Of a stretch of DNA of 64,000 nt, positions 36,950-64,000 are shown one piece after another. Source of the stretch: Microcebus murinus (taxonomy: Eukaryota; Chordata; Mammalia; Primates; Cheirogaleidae); contig NC_134106.1 in assembly GCF_040939455.1 (NCBI RefSeq), positions 85,691,001-85,755,000 of the forward strand, in the 5' to 3' direction. Below the pieces are notes generated by a model. It did not search any database. It worked only from the letters and a program-made list of their open reading frames with translations, and was not told the DNA's origin. Each line of letters starts with the position of its first letter. Position 1 is the first letter of the stretch. The position numbers and the translations under genes were made by a program.

Positions 36950-37384
36950 TTTCTTTTTTTTTTTATTTCAGTAAATCATGGGGGTACGAACATTTTGGTT
37001 ACATGTTATGACTTTGCCACATCCCAACCGTGATTTGAGACATGCCCTTTCCCCACCACAATGCTCACCGCATCCATTCATTGTGAGTTTATCCACTCCC
37101 AAGCCCCCTCCCCCAAACAATATTACTACTGTGTGAGCACCTTTGTGTTGATCAGTCAGTGCCAGTTTGATGGCGAGTACATGTGGTGCCTATTCTTCCG
37201 TTCTTGTGATACCTCACTACGGAGGATGGGCTCAAGCTCTATCCAGGAAAATATAAGAGGTGCTAGATCACCATCATTTTTTATAATTGAGTAATATTCC
37301 ATTGTATACATATACCATATTTTATTAATACCAGCACAATTCACTATAGCAAGGATGTGGAAACAACCCAAGTGCCCGTCAATC
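36950..37384 (-). mobile_element. Short L1 3' end insertion with target duplication
   Basis: Poly-T at 36954-36966 on +, then antisense L1 3' UTR (GTAAATCATGGGGGTACGAA, CATCCCAACCGTGATTTGAG) and the ORF2 end (GAGTAATATTCCATTGTATA, GGATGTGGAAACAACCCAAG). 5'-truncated. CACTTACAAT occurs at 36940-36949 and 37385-37394, so the borders are well set. Confidence 0.9.
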
Positions 37385-37394
37385 CACTTACAAT

Positions 37395-38064
37395 ATTCAA
37401 ATGTCATGATCCAGATGTGACTGGAAGTCCCACCTCCTTGGTCATTTCCCTGTCAGGATTCCACCGTTCCTACCATTAGCTAGTCCAGTTAGAATCCGAA
37501 GGCATTTGTACATGGACAGCAGAATCAACACAATTATTAAGTGGGTTTTTTTGGTGATTCACAATTAAACACATATCTTTCAGATAACCATCATTGAAGT
37601 TCTGGGTGTGGACCTCAAGCATTGATGAATATTAATAGTCTCACTGAAAGTCCAGAACATAAAATTTCCAGAAGTTGCCAATAAAGAGAAAATATACTAT
37701 TTCTCCCACTTCACCCTTTTCTCCTAGAACCAATAGAAACTTTGAGTAAATTGACATCAAATGCATAATATTCTAAAATTTAAAGCTTTATGGCTTAGAG
37801 CAAGTATCTTTAGGAGACATTTGATTTAACATTTTTAAATATATTAATATACATATATAATATGGTAGTCTTCTAAGATTATTAATTCAACAAATAAAAA
37901 TTTGAAATACAGTTTATTTAGACAATTATATGTTTGCTAATCTCACTGCTTCAAAATCTGGAGAATCTAATAGATCTGCTTCTGTTATTCAAAGTAAGCT
38001 TCCTGGCATTAAACTGCATTAATCACCTTACCATTAAGACCTCCCTTTCCACTGCAGGATGAAC
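37395..38064. other. Unassigned, AT-rich DNA
   Basis: Nothing recognisable. AT-rich from 37780 to 37900. Confidence 0.4.
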
Positions 38065-38310
38065 TGTATAGTAGCTAATAGGCTTTGAACTTCACCTGCC
38101 TGGGTTCAAATCCCAAATTAGCTATGTAACTCTGGGTGGGTTATTGAAGCTCTCTAGGTATTAGATCTCTCGCCCGTAAAAAGGGAAAAGTCATAGTGCC
38201 TACGTGGCAGGACTGTGGTAAGAATTTTAAAATCACAGTAAGACAAGTAAGGCACTTACAAATTGGGCTCAGTATAATTGGCCTTTAAATGACTGTTAGC
38301 TATTGATTGT
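38065..38310 (+). repeat. MIR SINE
   Basis: ACTTCACCTGCCTGGGTTCA, AATCCCAAATTAGCTATGTA, ACTCTGGGTGGGTTATTGAA and GTAAAAAGGGAAAAGTCATA in sense MIR order. Confidence 0.88.
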
Positions 38311-41300
38311 TTCACTTATTTCATTAGAGGGTCCGCAGGTTCTTTGCATGGTATTAATAATTACCATAAGTGACAAAAATTAACATGTTAAGCCTCACAA
38401 ATATAATAAGATATTTAAATACTGTTTAAACTATAAGTAGAACAAAAACATATGCAAAATAACATTAGGACAAAGGTAGCTATAACTCTATGAAAGAAAG
38501 CAAAACAGCGATTTTAGCAAATACACAAAATAGCCATGCAGTATGTCCACAAGGACATTTATGATAAGAGAATGCTCTGAAGCACCAAAGTAACTAAATT
38601 AACAAACAAAACCAAATAAAAATGCTTAATTTGCAAGTATTAATAAATGGAAAAATGGAATTCTAAGCAAAGAAACAAAAACTTCCATTGCATCTTTAGC
38701 CTTTAATGTTTATTCCATCAGAACATTAGGTGTATGATAAACCAGGGATGGCAATCAGGTTTTATCTTTTAGCCAACTCTTATCAATTGGAAGTGACTCT
38801 CTAAAAAACTGTGTTAAGAAGGATTCTGAGGACACATCTGGGTTCACTGGGAAAGAGTTTCTTGTTTATATATTGAGGTCCGCTACAGGTGCAGAAGGGA
38901 AAGTGATGCCGCATATGCTACATAATTACTACTCCTTGTAATTCCAAACTTATAATTCCAAAATGGTTTGCCAGTGCCAGGAAATAGGTAGCCATAGACA
39001 AAACAGTTTGGAACCAATGACCAGACTGTGCCACCAGGAAAACTGGCTGGAGTTCATGACCAAGGCTTTCAGTGGTTACTTCCTTCACCTCCTTCAACTG
39101 TTAAGCCTTGAGACGTAACGTGATCCCTGGCCTGCCTTAAATCAGGTCCTATATCAAGGGAAGGAAGGCGCAGGACAATGCAAGAGCTGCTCCACAGGCC
39201 CTCCTCTGTATGTGGCACATGTCAGGGCTTCAGAACTCAGGAACTACCCTGGAGGAAGAAACTAAAGAAAGCAAAGTCATCAAGGGTCAACAAACTGAAA
39301 ACAAAGATCAAAGTCTTGAAAAACTACTCTCGCTTGGAAACCTGTGAGTACTGGCTAAAAGTTCTCGTACTGAATTACCAGATCAGCTTCCCTCAAGGAC
39401 AGAGAGCAAGGTCAGGTGGAAGGGGGAAAAGGTGGTCACTTTCCCCAACACAAATGGAAAAACATGTATTTTTCAAAGATAGGATACTTTTTTTCCCCTA
39501 ACCCAAATTTCCCAAGGCTTCTGTCCTTTGGCCCCATAGTGGCTTACTAAAAACTAATTCTCTTCAAAAGTTAAATTAAATTCCCCTGAGTAAACTATTG
39601 CCAAGTCCTTTTCCTCCCTGCAGGTGGGAGACACCCTGGCCCACCTCCATGGAGTAAGGCTCCCATTTTAAAGCATATGTCTTAAAATAGGTCTGGGACC
39701 ATCTCAGTGAAGCAGACCAAGGACATGCCCCATCCCAGGTTGTGGCAAGGGTGTCACTATTGAGCCAGCATTCTCTGCCTGTTCACAGGAGAGTGGTTTG
39801 AAAAGAACCAAAGAGCAAACTGATGGCAGTTTCCAGGGTCCAACCAAGCAGACTGCAGGCTCCAAAGACCAGGGGCTGAGGGACAAGAGCTGACCAAAGG
39901 CCTTCTTTCTCTTTCCTTTGGCTGCAGAAAGTATTCCTTCCTCTTACTGTCCTCAGGAAGGGCACAGGCTACACAGACACATTGGTGATAGTCTGGCTTC
40001 ACAAACTGTCTTGCAGAGCTCTTTACCTAGGGATGAGGAGGATGCACAGGAGGCGGGTCCCAAGCACTCTGAATCCTTGGTGCAGGGAGTCATGACATCC
40101 CACGGCCATAGGAGAAACAGAGGAGGATCTTTTTGGAAGTACCTGCATCCCAGATTAGCCAGGCTCAGAGGTTCCCTGAAAGCTGCACCCTTCACCCGGG
40201 TAACAGGTGAAGGTGTTATCATCGTAACAGGTTGATGTGTTACTGAAAGTCCCCTCAGATGCTAGAGGCACTTAGACCTGAACTCGGGTCACAGAGACCT
40301 ATGTGCCTGTCACCATCAAGTTAGTGGACTGTCCTGTGACCTTCCAGTGCCCTCTAGGCACTACTATAATAAGAACCTCAGAGCTGAACCCAGCTCCCCA
40401 GGTGGGCACTCAGGTGGGTGAGTGTGGAAGGGACAGGCCCCCAGTAATCTCTAGACCATTCTACAGGGGCTGCTGTAGCAGTGTGGGTGTCTGGGCCCTT
40501 CACCCTACCTTGGAGCCCAGCAAAAGCCCATGAGGACACAGTAAATGGAGGGATCGAGAAACAGGACACATCCCTGGCCTGATGGGTTATGTTCACATCC
40601 ACCAGGGCAGGTGACCTGTGCAGGGCATCTGTAGGGAGCACTCATGTGCTGGTGTCCTGGGAGAGTCCTGCCTCACACATACCTCCATAGGCTTGGCTAT
40701 GGTACAGGCTGGATCCCATGGGAGCCCAGGATGAAACCTTCTTCCCAGTGCAGGGAAAAGCAGGCCATGTACCAATTTCATTTTTCAAGGGGAAATTCAT
40801 GGGTCTGGCCTATGTCTGCAATTAACAGTAGTGATTATGTGCAATTGGTTAGGGCTAAGCAGGAAGCAAACTGTAACTCAAGAAGAAAAAGATTTCTTCC
40901 TATGTGTTGGGTGGATTAGCAAATTCAAAGTCACTTAACAACAGTAACAGAAATCAGGCACCCACTCTGTGCCAATGATCAGACCAGGCGTGAAGGCATG
41001 AAGATGAGTAAATATGCTTCCTGAAATCAGAAAGCTGAAACTAGTTTGTTAATAGATTTCCAGAGCAGAACTTGCTTAAGCATCACTGTTTTTCTATGCC
41101 ATTGAAATTGCTTTTAAAAACCTTAATGTGTTTAGATTAGCTTTTAATTTATGAAGAAAATTATTTTCTAGGCAAATGTTCTTTATTTTTTGTCTAGGTG
41201 TAAGAACTTTAAAAAGTTGAAAATATGTATCCAAGGAGGTTTTTGTTTGCTAATCTACAGAATAAATAGGGGTTTTTTTTCACTTAAGCCAAAAATTAAA

Positions 41301-41494
41301 TAGATTGAGGAACGTCCCATTCTGATAACAAAACAGACCAGATTACTTGAAAACCTTCCCAATATAAACACCAGGATTTCTGGATGCATACAACAAAACA
41401 TCCTTTTTAATATGGAGGGAGAAAGGGACATTTCCAGGTGCCTAGGAGAAAGGACTGGAGCCCACCTGCCCAGCAAGGCTGACATAGCTGTATT
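38311..41494. other. Unassigned 3-kb intergenic stretch
   Basis: The longest stretch with no recognised repeat. Bases 39130-40800 are GC-richer and contain several frames of 60-107 codons on both strands (for example 39178-39501 + and 39918-40235 +). None has a recognisable domain, and no splice structure is evident. Bases 40925-41000 carry weak MIR-like words. Confidence 0.4.
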
Positions 41495-41526
41495 GGGGGG
41501 GGGGGGGAGAAGTGGGAGGGGGAGGG
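41495..41526 (+). other. Potential G-quadruplex
   Basis: Thirteen G in a row, then GGG, GGGGG and GGG separated by 1-6 bases. Fits the usual four-run rule for G4 DNA. Confidence 0.7.
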
Positions 41527-42486
41527 ATGTTATCTGGGTGTTTTCATGCCTGGAAGGTCAGGGAAGGTCAGGAGAGGAGAGCCTGGGGCCCTGCAGTGGG
41601 GGGAACTGGAACTGAACAGCCTAAATACAAACTCCGATTCTTCCGAGGGCTCTGAAAAAAAACTAGTCCTCCTCCAGGAGATAGTGGAGAAGCTCAGCAG
41701 TGCCGTCCCAGGCTGTGGATGAGCAGGAAGGCTCCCCTTGGAATTTGTAAGCGTGAGCCTGTGCAACTGATCGAATTATATAACCCTCTTGGCCCAGCAA
41801 CCCCAAGACAACAAATTAACAACAACAACAAAAAAATCACAAGTTAGTAATACCCCTGGGCCACATGGCAAGGTGGTGTCCATAACCTCTGTGGGGAGAT
41901 AAACCCTCAACCAGGCTACAGGGGATTCTGACCCACAGAAAATGAACTGGGTATCCAAAACTAAAAAGCCATTCAGAAAGAATCAGCAGAATGAACAAGC
42001 AGCATATTAAGACCACACAAAACTTTAGGTAATAGAGTATGGATATATAATCACTGATACTTCAAAATATAGATTAGATATAACCTAAAAGAGAATTACA
42101 CATATGGAAGAGTTATTATCCTCAGCAAACCTATAGCTGCAGAATATCTTTTAAAAGCTAGATAAAACATTTTTTAAAAATATAACTTCTTGAATCCATT
42201 GCCACACTAGCAAAACCATATGGGAAACCCAGACAAATGAAAAGAAAGTGAAAGTTCCCCAGGGCATGGGAGGGCTCCCATTCTGACAGCCAGAGGGGTG
42301 AGGGTAAAAAGCACCAACCAGAAGAGGGGCAGAAGACAACTCCCCTGCCTTGGCAGGGGTGCGGGAGGGAGGAGAAAAATGCTCCCTGCAAATCTGAAAT
42401 CACAAACTGGCTCTCCCGTGTGTTGGCTGCCCACATTCACATTGTGTAAGTAGTCTGACAAACAAATGAGACTTTTGTTTTTCTCT
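41527..42486. other. Unassigned intergenic DNA
   Basis: Nothing recognisable. A short AACAACAACAAC run is at about 41818. Confidence 0.4.
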
Positions 42487-43330
42487 TATCTTTTTCTTTA
42501 GAAAACTTGAAACGTACAGAAAAGTTGAAAAAAATAGTACACAGAATACCTGGAAACACTCTCCTAGATTTACCAACTGATATTTTTCTGCATGGTCCCA
42601 CCTTCACCCCCCTCAGCATTTGTGTGTATGTAAATAGATATGCACAGTATACATATATGTGCATGTGCACACACATGAATATACACTATTTCACTGAACC
42701 ATTTGAATATACATTGAGAACATTGACGCCTACAAACTTCACGCCTACAAACTTCAGCCACTATCTCCAAAGAATAAGCACATTCTCTTTCCTTACCATA
42801 ACGCCACGAAACATACAGTCTATGTTCAAATTTCCCCAACTGTCCCAACAATGTCTTCTAAAGCTTTGTTTTCCCCAATTTAGAATCCAGTAAGTTTCTT
42901 GCACTGCATTTGGCAGCGTCTTTTTAATTTCTTCTAATCTAGAACAGTTCTCCCAGTCCAAACCATTTTGTCTCCTTTCCTTGTACATTTCCATGATATT
43001 GATTCTCATGAAGAATCCAGGCCAGTTGTCTCATAGAACATCCCACTCTCTGCATGTATCTGATTATTTATTCATGATTACATTCAGGCTAAACATCCTT
43101 ACTAGAACACTACACAGGTCATGCTGTTGCTGTCTGACTGCATCATGGCAGGCACATAGCACCACGTAGCCCTATTGGCAACGATGCTCACTTAGACCAC
43201 TTGCTAAAGGTGATTGCCCCCAGATCTCTTCATTATGAAGAGACGTGCTCTGCTTTGTAATCTTTGCATGGATACTTGAAACTCTATGAATATCCTGTTT
43301 CCTCTCAACATTGTATACAATGCTTTTTTA
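42487..43330. mobile_element. Old L1 3' UTR-type repeat
   Basis: CAGAAAAGTTGAAAAAAATA, ACCATTTGAATATACATTGA, TTCAAATTTCCCCAACTGTC, CCAACAATGTCTTCTAAAGC and TCTAGAACAGTTCTCCCAG follow a known L1M-associated 3' UTR block. The same block recurs at 45840-46110. Orientation not fixed. Confidence 0.6.
42726..42755. repeat. 15-bp tandem duplication
   Basis: ACGCCTACAAACTTC occurs twice head to tail with no mismatch, within the old L1 block. Probably a slip event. Confidence 0.95.
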
Positions 43331-43454
43331 GTACCCATTGGCTATTTTTTACTTCTGTTAATCCCTTCTACATTGATTAGCTGACATATTCTGCAAAGAT
43401 CACCTGAGATTTTAAAATTGCTCACGCAGCCTGGCAGAAGCAAATGTAAATCAT

Positions 43455-44215
43455 ATTTTTAAATTAATTTATTTTTAATTGACAAATAAATATACATATA
43501 TGTATCATGTAAAATATGCTAATTTGAAATATGTATACCTAGTGGAATGCTTCAATCAAGCTAATTAACATATGCATTACCTCACACATTTTTTGTGGTG
43601 AGAACACTTAAAAATTTTCAAGAATATTAATATATTGTTATTAACTTTAGTCACCATGCTATACAATAGCTCTCTTGAACTTATTCCTTTTATCTAACTG
43701 AAATTTTGTATCCTTTGACCAATGCCTCCCTGATCCATAGTAACCACCATTCTACTCTTTACTTCTATGAGTTCAACTTTTTTAGATTCCACATATAAGA
43801 TCACGGAGTATTTGTCTTTTTGTGTCTGGCTTATTTTACTTGACATAATTTCTCCAGGTTCACCCATGTTGTCACAAATGACTAGATTTCCTTCTTTTTT
43901 AAGGCTGAGTAGCATTCCATTCTGTATATACACCACGTTCTCTTTATCTTTTTACCCACTGATGGACACTTAGGTTGATTTCATATCTTGGATAGTGTGA
44001 ATAATGCTGCAATGAACATACATAGGAGTGTAGGTATCTATCTCTTCAACATACTGATTTCATTTCCTTTGGCTATGTACCCAGTAATGGGATTGCTAGA
44101 TCATATGGTAGTTCCATTTTAATATTTTGAGGAACCTCCATACTGTTTTCCATAATGGCTGTACAAATTTATGTTCCCACCAATAGTGTGCAAGGGTTCT
44201 CTTTACTCCACAACA
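43455..44215 (-). mobile_element. L1 3' end (L1MA-like), antisense
   Basis: TAATTGACAAATAAATATAC, ATATGCATTACCTCACACAT, CAATAGCTCTCTTGAACTTA, TGATGGACACTTAGGTTGAT, ATAATGCTGCAATGAACATA and TACAAATTTATGTTCCCACC follow the L1 3' UTR and the end of ORF2 in antisense. Confidence 0.9.
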
Positions 44216-44224
44216 AATGCAAAT

Positions 44225-45800
<1,576 letters not shown>

Positions 45801-45839
45801 TATATGACCATAATACCACTAAACCAGACAGTCTGCACT

Positions 45840-46110
45840 CAAAGTTCCCCAACTGTCCCAAGGATATCTTTCGTAGCTTTTTTTTTTTAAATTGGGATCC
45901 AATCAAAATATTTGGTTATATCTCTTTAGGCTCTTTTCAAGTAGAATAGTCATTAGCCTTTTTTAGCTTTTCACAGAATTTACCTTTATGAAGCATTCAG
46001 GCCAGCTGTCTTATATAACGTCCCACATTCTGGATTTATATGATTGTCTCCTCCTGTTTAGATTCAGATTAAATAATTCTGGTAAGAACAGTATAGAAGA
46101 TATTAACCAC
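45840..46110. mobile_element. Second copy of the old L1 3' UTR block
   Basis: AAAGTTCCCCAACTGTCCCA, GGCCAGCTGTCTTATATAAC, GTCCCACATTCTGGATTTAT and TTTAGATTCAGATTAAATAA parallel the block at 42830-43100. Confidence 0.55.
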
Positions 46111-47604
46111 GTTAATAAATCTTTAAAAATATAATGTTAAGAAATCAAAAGGAAATGTACCATATTTTTATATAAAAATATTAACTCACAGAAATTATCA
46201 TTTATTATGTACTATGAATTTAAGTTTAGTTAAAATTATAAAAACATTTATAAGGAAAACATACACTCAATTTGGAATTATGATTATAATTTATAATATG
46301 ATTATAATCTTCCCTCTGGAGAAAGAGCTAGGAAAGGACAGAGATAGGCACCAGGATTTTAGCTATCTGTAACATTGTATCTATTTAACCAAATAAGGCA
46401 AAACGTTAACAGATTCTGAAATGTATTTGTACCCTACATAAGTGCCTGTTAGATGTCTTGCTATTCTTTTGCTATGTTTGCCTTGTTTCATAACTAATAA
46501 TTAAAAATATAAAATATAAACCAACAAAAATTTCATTACTTTGTACAGTGGGGTAAAAAAAGATGAGTGGAAACAGATTTGAGAGTCAAATTCAAAATGA
46601 CCTTCCACAGTGTGGCTGCAGGGCGTGAGCTGTTAGCACCACTTTCCAACACTCATAGTAACATGTCATTAATGTCCTTGGGCCTGAATCTCCTTTCTTC
46701 AACAGAAGTGAGGTGGAGATTGGAGAAATTTTCCTCTCCAGACTCAGACACCTTGTTCAGAGGGAATCCTACAATGAGGAGGGAAACAGCTGATCTGTTT
46801 CTGGCCACTCTCGCCCCAGAATCTAGATGCCTCCAGCTAGGTAGGAGGCCACTTGGCCTGAGGATCCACATCTGAAGAGAATGTTTCCTCAGCGCATAAT
46901 CGAATCTACCGAGAACTTGCTGAGAACAGCTGAACCAAGAACAAAGTATTTGTATTTCCAGCCACAAATCACGAGGAGTAACATCATGGCTTCCTCCACA
47001 TTCAGGGCCTGACCGTGGGTGGCTCTAGTCTGTCCTGGTCCCACAGGGACCATTCATTTCATACTGGGAAGTCTTCCAGGTACTGCAGGGCTGATATCTC
47101 TATGTTCTTAACTCTCTCATGAAGATGTTTTTCATGTTTTTCTAACTACAGTCCAGATTTGGTGTGGGATCAGAATGTGCTCATGTAAGAGGGCAAGTAC
47201 GCCCACTATGCACCCACCCTGTGGGGTCTGGACCAGCACCCATGTCAAAGCACATAAGCACACCAACACCTCCACTAGTGGGACACGCAGGACTATAAGG
47301 GGCTCGTGTCTGTTCTGGTCAGATTTTGTTTCCTAATCTGTACAGGTCAGGTCAGGTTTGCCACCAAATTACTTACAAAAAAGCAAAACAAACAAACAAA
47401 CAAAAAACACAAACAAACCAAAAAAACATTGTCAGAGCTTTGGAAGTTTCAAAATTGCTAACAAAGGGATTGTCTGAAGTCTTCATCAACTGATTTTACA
47501 GAATATGTTGCTTTCCTCCAGTATTTCCTGCAAAGTCCTGGCTGCAGCCAGCTGTGCTCCTGGGTGTTGTTTCTCTACTATGAGCCTGTGGGGTTTATGT
47601 TTTC
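46111..47604. other. Unassigned DNA
   Basis: AT-rich to 46560, then mixed. A 102-codon + frame (46567-46875) has no recognisable domain. A CAAA-type simple repeat lies at 47382-47428. Confidence 0.4.
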
Positions 47605-48125
47605 TCTGAGGGGTTATTCTTTGTTCAGTTTCCTATTGCTGCTGTAACACATTACTACAAAGTGGTAGTTTAAAACAATACAAGTTTACTATCTTACAGT
47701 TATGGAGATCAGAAATCTTAAAATCAAGATGTCAACAAATGTGCATTCCTTCTGGAGATTCTAGGAGAGACTCTGTTTACTTAGGTTTTCCAGTTTCTAA
47801 AAGCTGCCCACATTCCTTGGCTTGTGGCCCCTTCCTCCATCTCCAAGGCTAGCAGCATAGCATCTTCTAATCTCTCTCTTCTCTCTCTCCCCCCATTTCT
47901 GTCCTTACACCTCCCTTTTCTGACTCTGACTTCCTGCCACCCTCTCATAAGGACCTTTGTGATTACATTGGGCCCACTCAGATAATCCAGGATAATCTCC
48001 CCATTTGGGGATCCTTAGCTTAATCACATCTCCAAAGTCCCTTTTGCCACATAAAGTGACGTATTCACAGGCCTTAGGGATTAGAATGTGGACATCTTTG
48101 GAGGCCATTATTGTGCCTATTGCTC
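47605..48125 (-). mobile_element. MaLR LTR (MLT1 type), antisense
   Basis: TTTCCTATTGCTGCTGTAAC, GTGATTACATTGGGCCCACT, CAGATAATCCAGGATAATCT, CACATCTCCAAAGTCCCTTT, TTCACAGGCCTTAGGGATTA and GACATCTTTGGAGGCCATTA are the antisense MLT1 order. Confidence 0.8.
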
Positions 48126-63357
<15,232 letters not shown>

Positions 63358-63466
63358 TGAGATCCTCCCATATTCTCAGATGCAACAAACCCCAGTTGGA
63401 ACGCTGGTGCATGGGCTTGCCCACAGAAGAACATTCATGACATTATTTCCATCTCAGTTTCACCCT

Positions 63467-63489
63467 AGTACTTAGAAGTTCTAAGTACT
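63467..63489. repeat. 11-bp perfect inverted repeat
   Basis: AGTACTTAGAA and TTCTAAGTACT around a single G, followed by a T run (TTTTTT at 63489-63494). It lies in the intron after the last visible exon. It looks like a terminator hairpin, but that has no meaning for a pol II intron. Confidence 0.9.
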
Positions 63490-63544
63490 TTTTTGGTCTT
63501 CCCAATTTTCTCTGCTTCAGTTCAGTTTCCAGGACACCCCTTTT

Positions 63545-63700
63545 CCTCAGGAAATAGCACATGCTTTACAGTCAAATCAACCTGTTGGATCCTGACACTT
63601 GTGAGCCATGTTTCTTTACCTACAAAATGGTAGCATGTTATCTTGTGAGATTACTGTAAAGATTTACACAATCATATTTGAATAGTGTACATCCTTGTAT
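63545..63700 (+). repeat. MIR fragment
   Basis: GCACATGCTTTACAGTCAAA, TTCTTTACCTACAAAATGGT and GAGATTACTGTAAAGATTTA fit a diverged sense MIR. The last 300 bases of the window show nothing recognisable. Confidence 0.6.
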
Positions 63701-64000
63701 TCAAGAAATTTAGATGTCTCTCTCTCTTCCACACCTCAATCCACATCACAAACCAAAGTCTAATCCATATAAACATTGGTCTGATTCATCCCATATATTA
63801 GGACAGTGGACTGATTTCTGCATTTCATGTCATTGTGTATGACTGGCATCACAAATTCACTCTTATAACCCAGTGGATTATTGTCCTATAATTACAAAAA
63901 TACCTCTTATGCCAATGCTAAGAAATTTACTCAAAAGCTATGGCTACTTCTCTTTCTGCATCTCTTTGATAAGAAAGAACTAAGAAATAAGGATTTGCAT

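Noticed and set aside
39178..39501. 107-codon Lys-rich + frame as a retrogene
   Set aside because: No recognisable family, no poly-A tail and no target duplication.
46567..46875. 102-codon + frame as an upstream coding exon of the sulfotransferase
   Set aside because: No similarity to SULT N-termini, and the exon at 49265 already supplies a start of the right length.
63467..63494. Hairpin plus T run as a terminator
   Set aside because: It lies inside an intron of a pol II gene; an intrinsic terminator has no role there.

Overview
This is nuclear DNA from a strepsirrhine primate, most likely a lemur. The main evidence is the Alu type. Several dimeric Alus carry the linker AGAAAGAAATTAATTGGCC followed by CAACTAATATATA, which I know as the lemur-type Alu form. 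The rest fits a mammalian genome: MIR and L2 fossils, MaLR LTRs, ERV-L pol remnants, L1 fragments of several ages, simple repeats and long AT-rich gene-free DNA. No bacterial operon, CRISPR array, rRNA or tRNA gene is visible.

Positions 1-49264 contain no protein-coding gene I can support. They hold a nested Alu pair (1265-1945), an L2 (2330-3745), three copies of a TA-flanked non-autonomous DNA transposon (7745-8325, 18135-18582, 22852-23223), an ERV-L pol remnant on + (9165-10745), a near full-length but broken mariner (12374-13652), a solo retroviral LTR (17576-18132), a long L1/HAL1 patchwork (23240-27450), an ERV-L pol remnant on - (32330-34235) beside a MaLR LTR, a target-site-flanked L1 3' end (36950-37384), and a second L1 patchwork (42487-46110). 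Large intervals between these show nothing recognisable.

Positions 49265-63336 hold the one real gene: a cytosolic sulfotransferase of the SULT1C group on +, closest to SULT1C3 by my reading. Five exons are present, with coding lengths 172, 129, 98, 127 and 95 bp. All have GT/AG borders and one continuous frame of 207 codons, about two thirds of the enzyme. The last two exons, carrying the C-terminal PAPS loop and dimer motif, must lie beyond the right edge. Introns hold a truncated Alu with a second Alu inside it, an L1 with an inverted 5' part, MaLR LTRs and a small GC-rich minisatellite.

The points most worth a second look are the transposon family with a coding relic, the proline-to-alanine change in the PAPS-binding loop of the sulfotransferase, the inverted L1 in intron 3, the mariner with its catalytic aspartates kept, and a perfect 58-bp AT palindrome. 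I found no convincing new multi-gene system.
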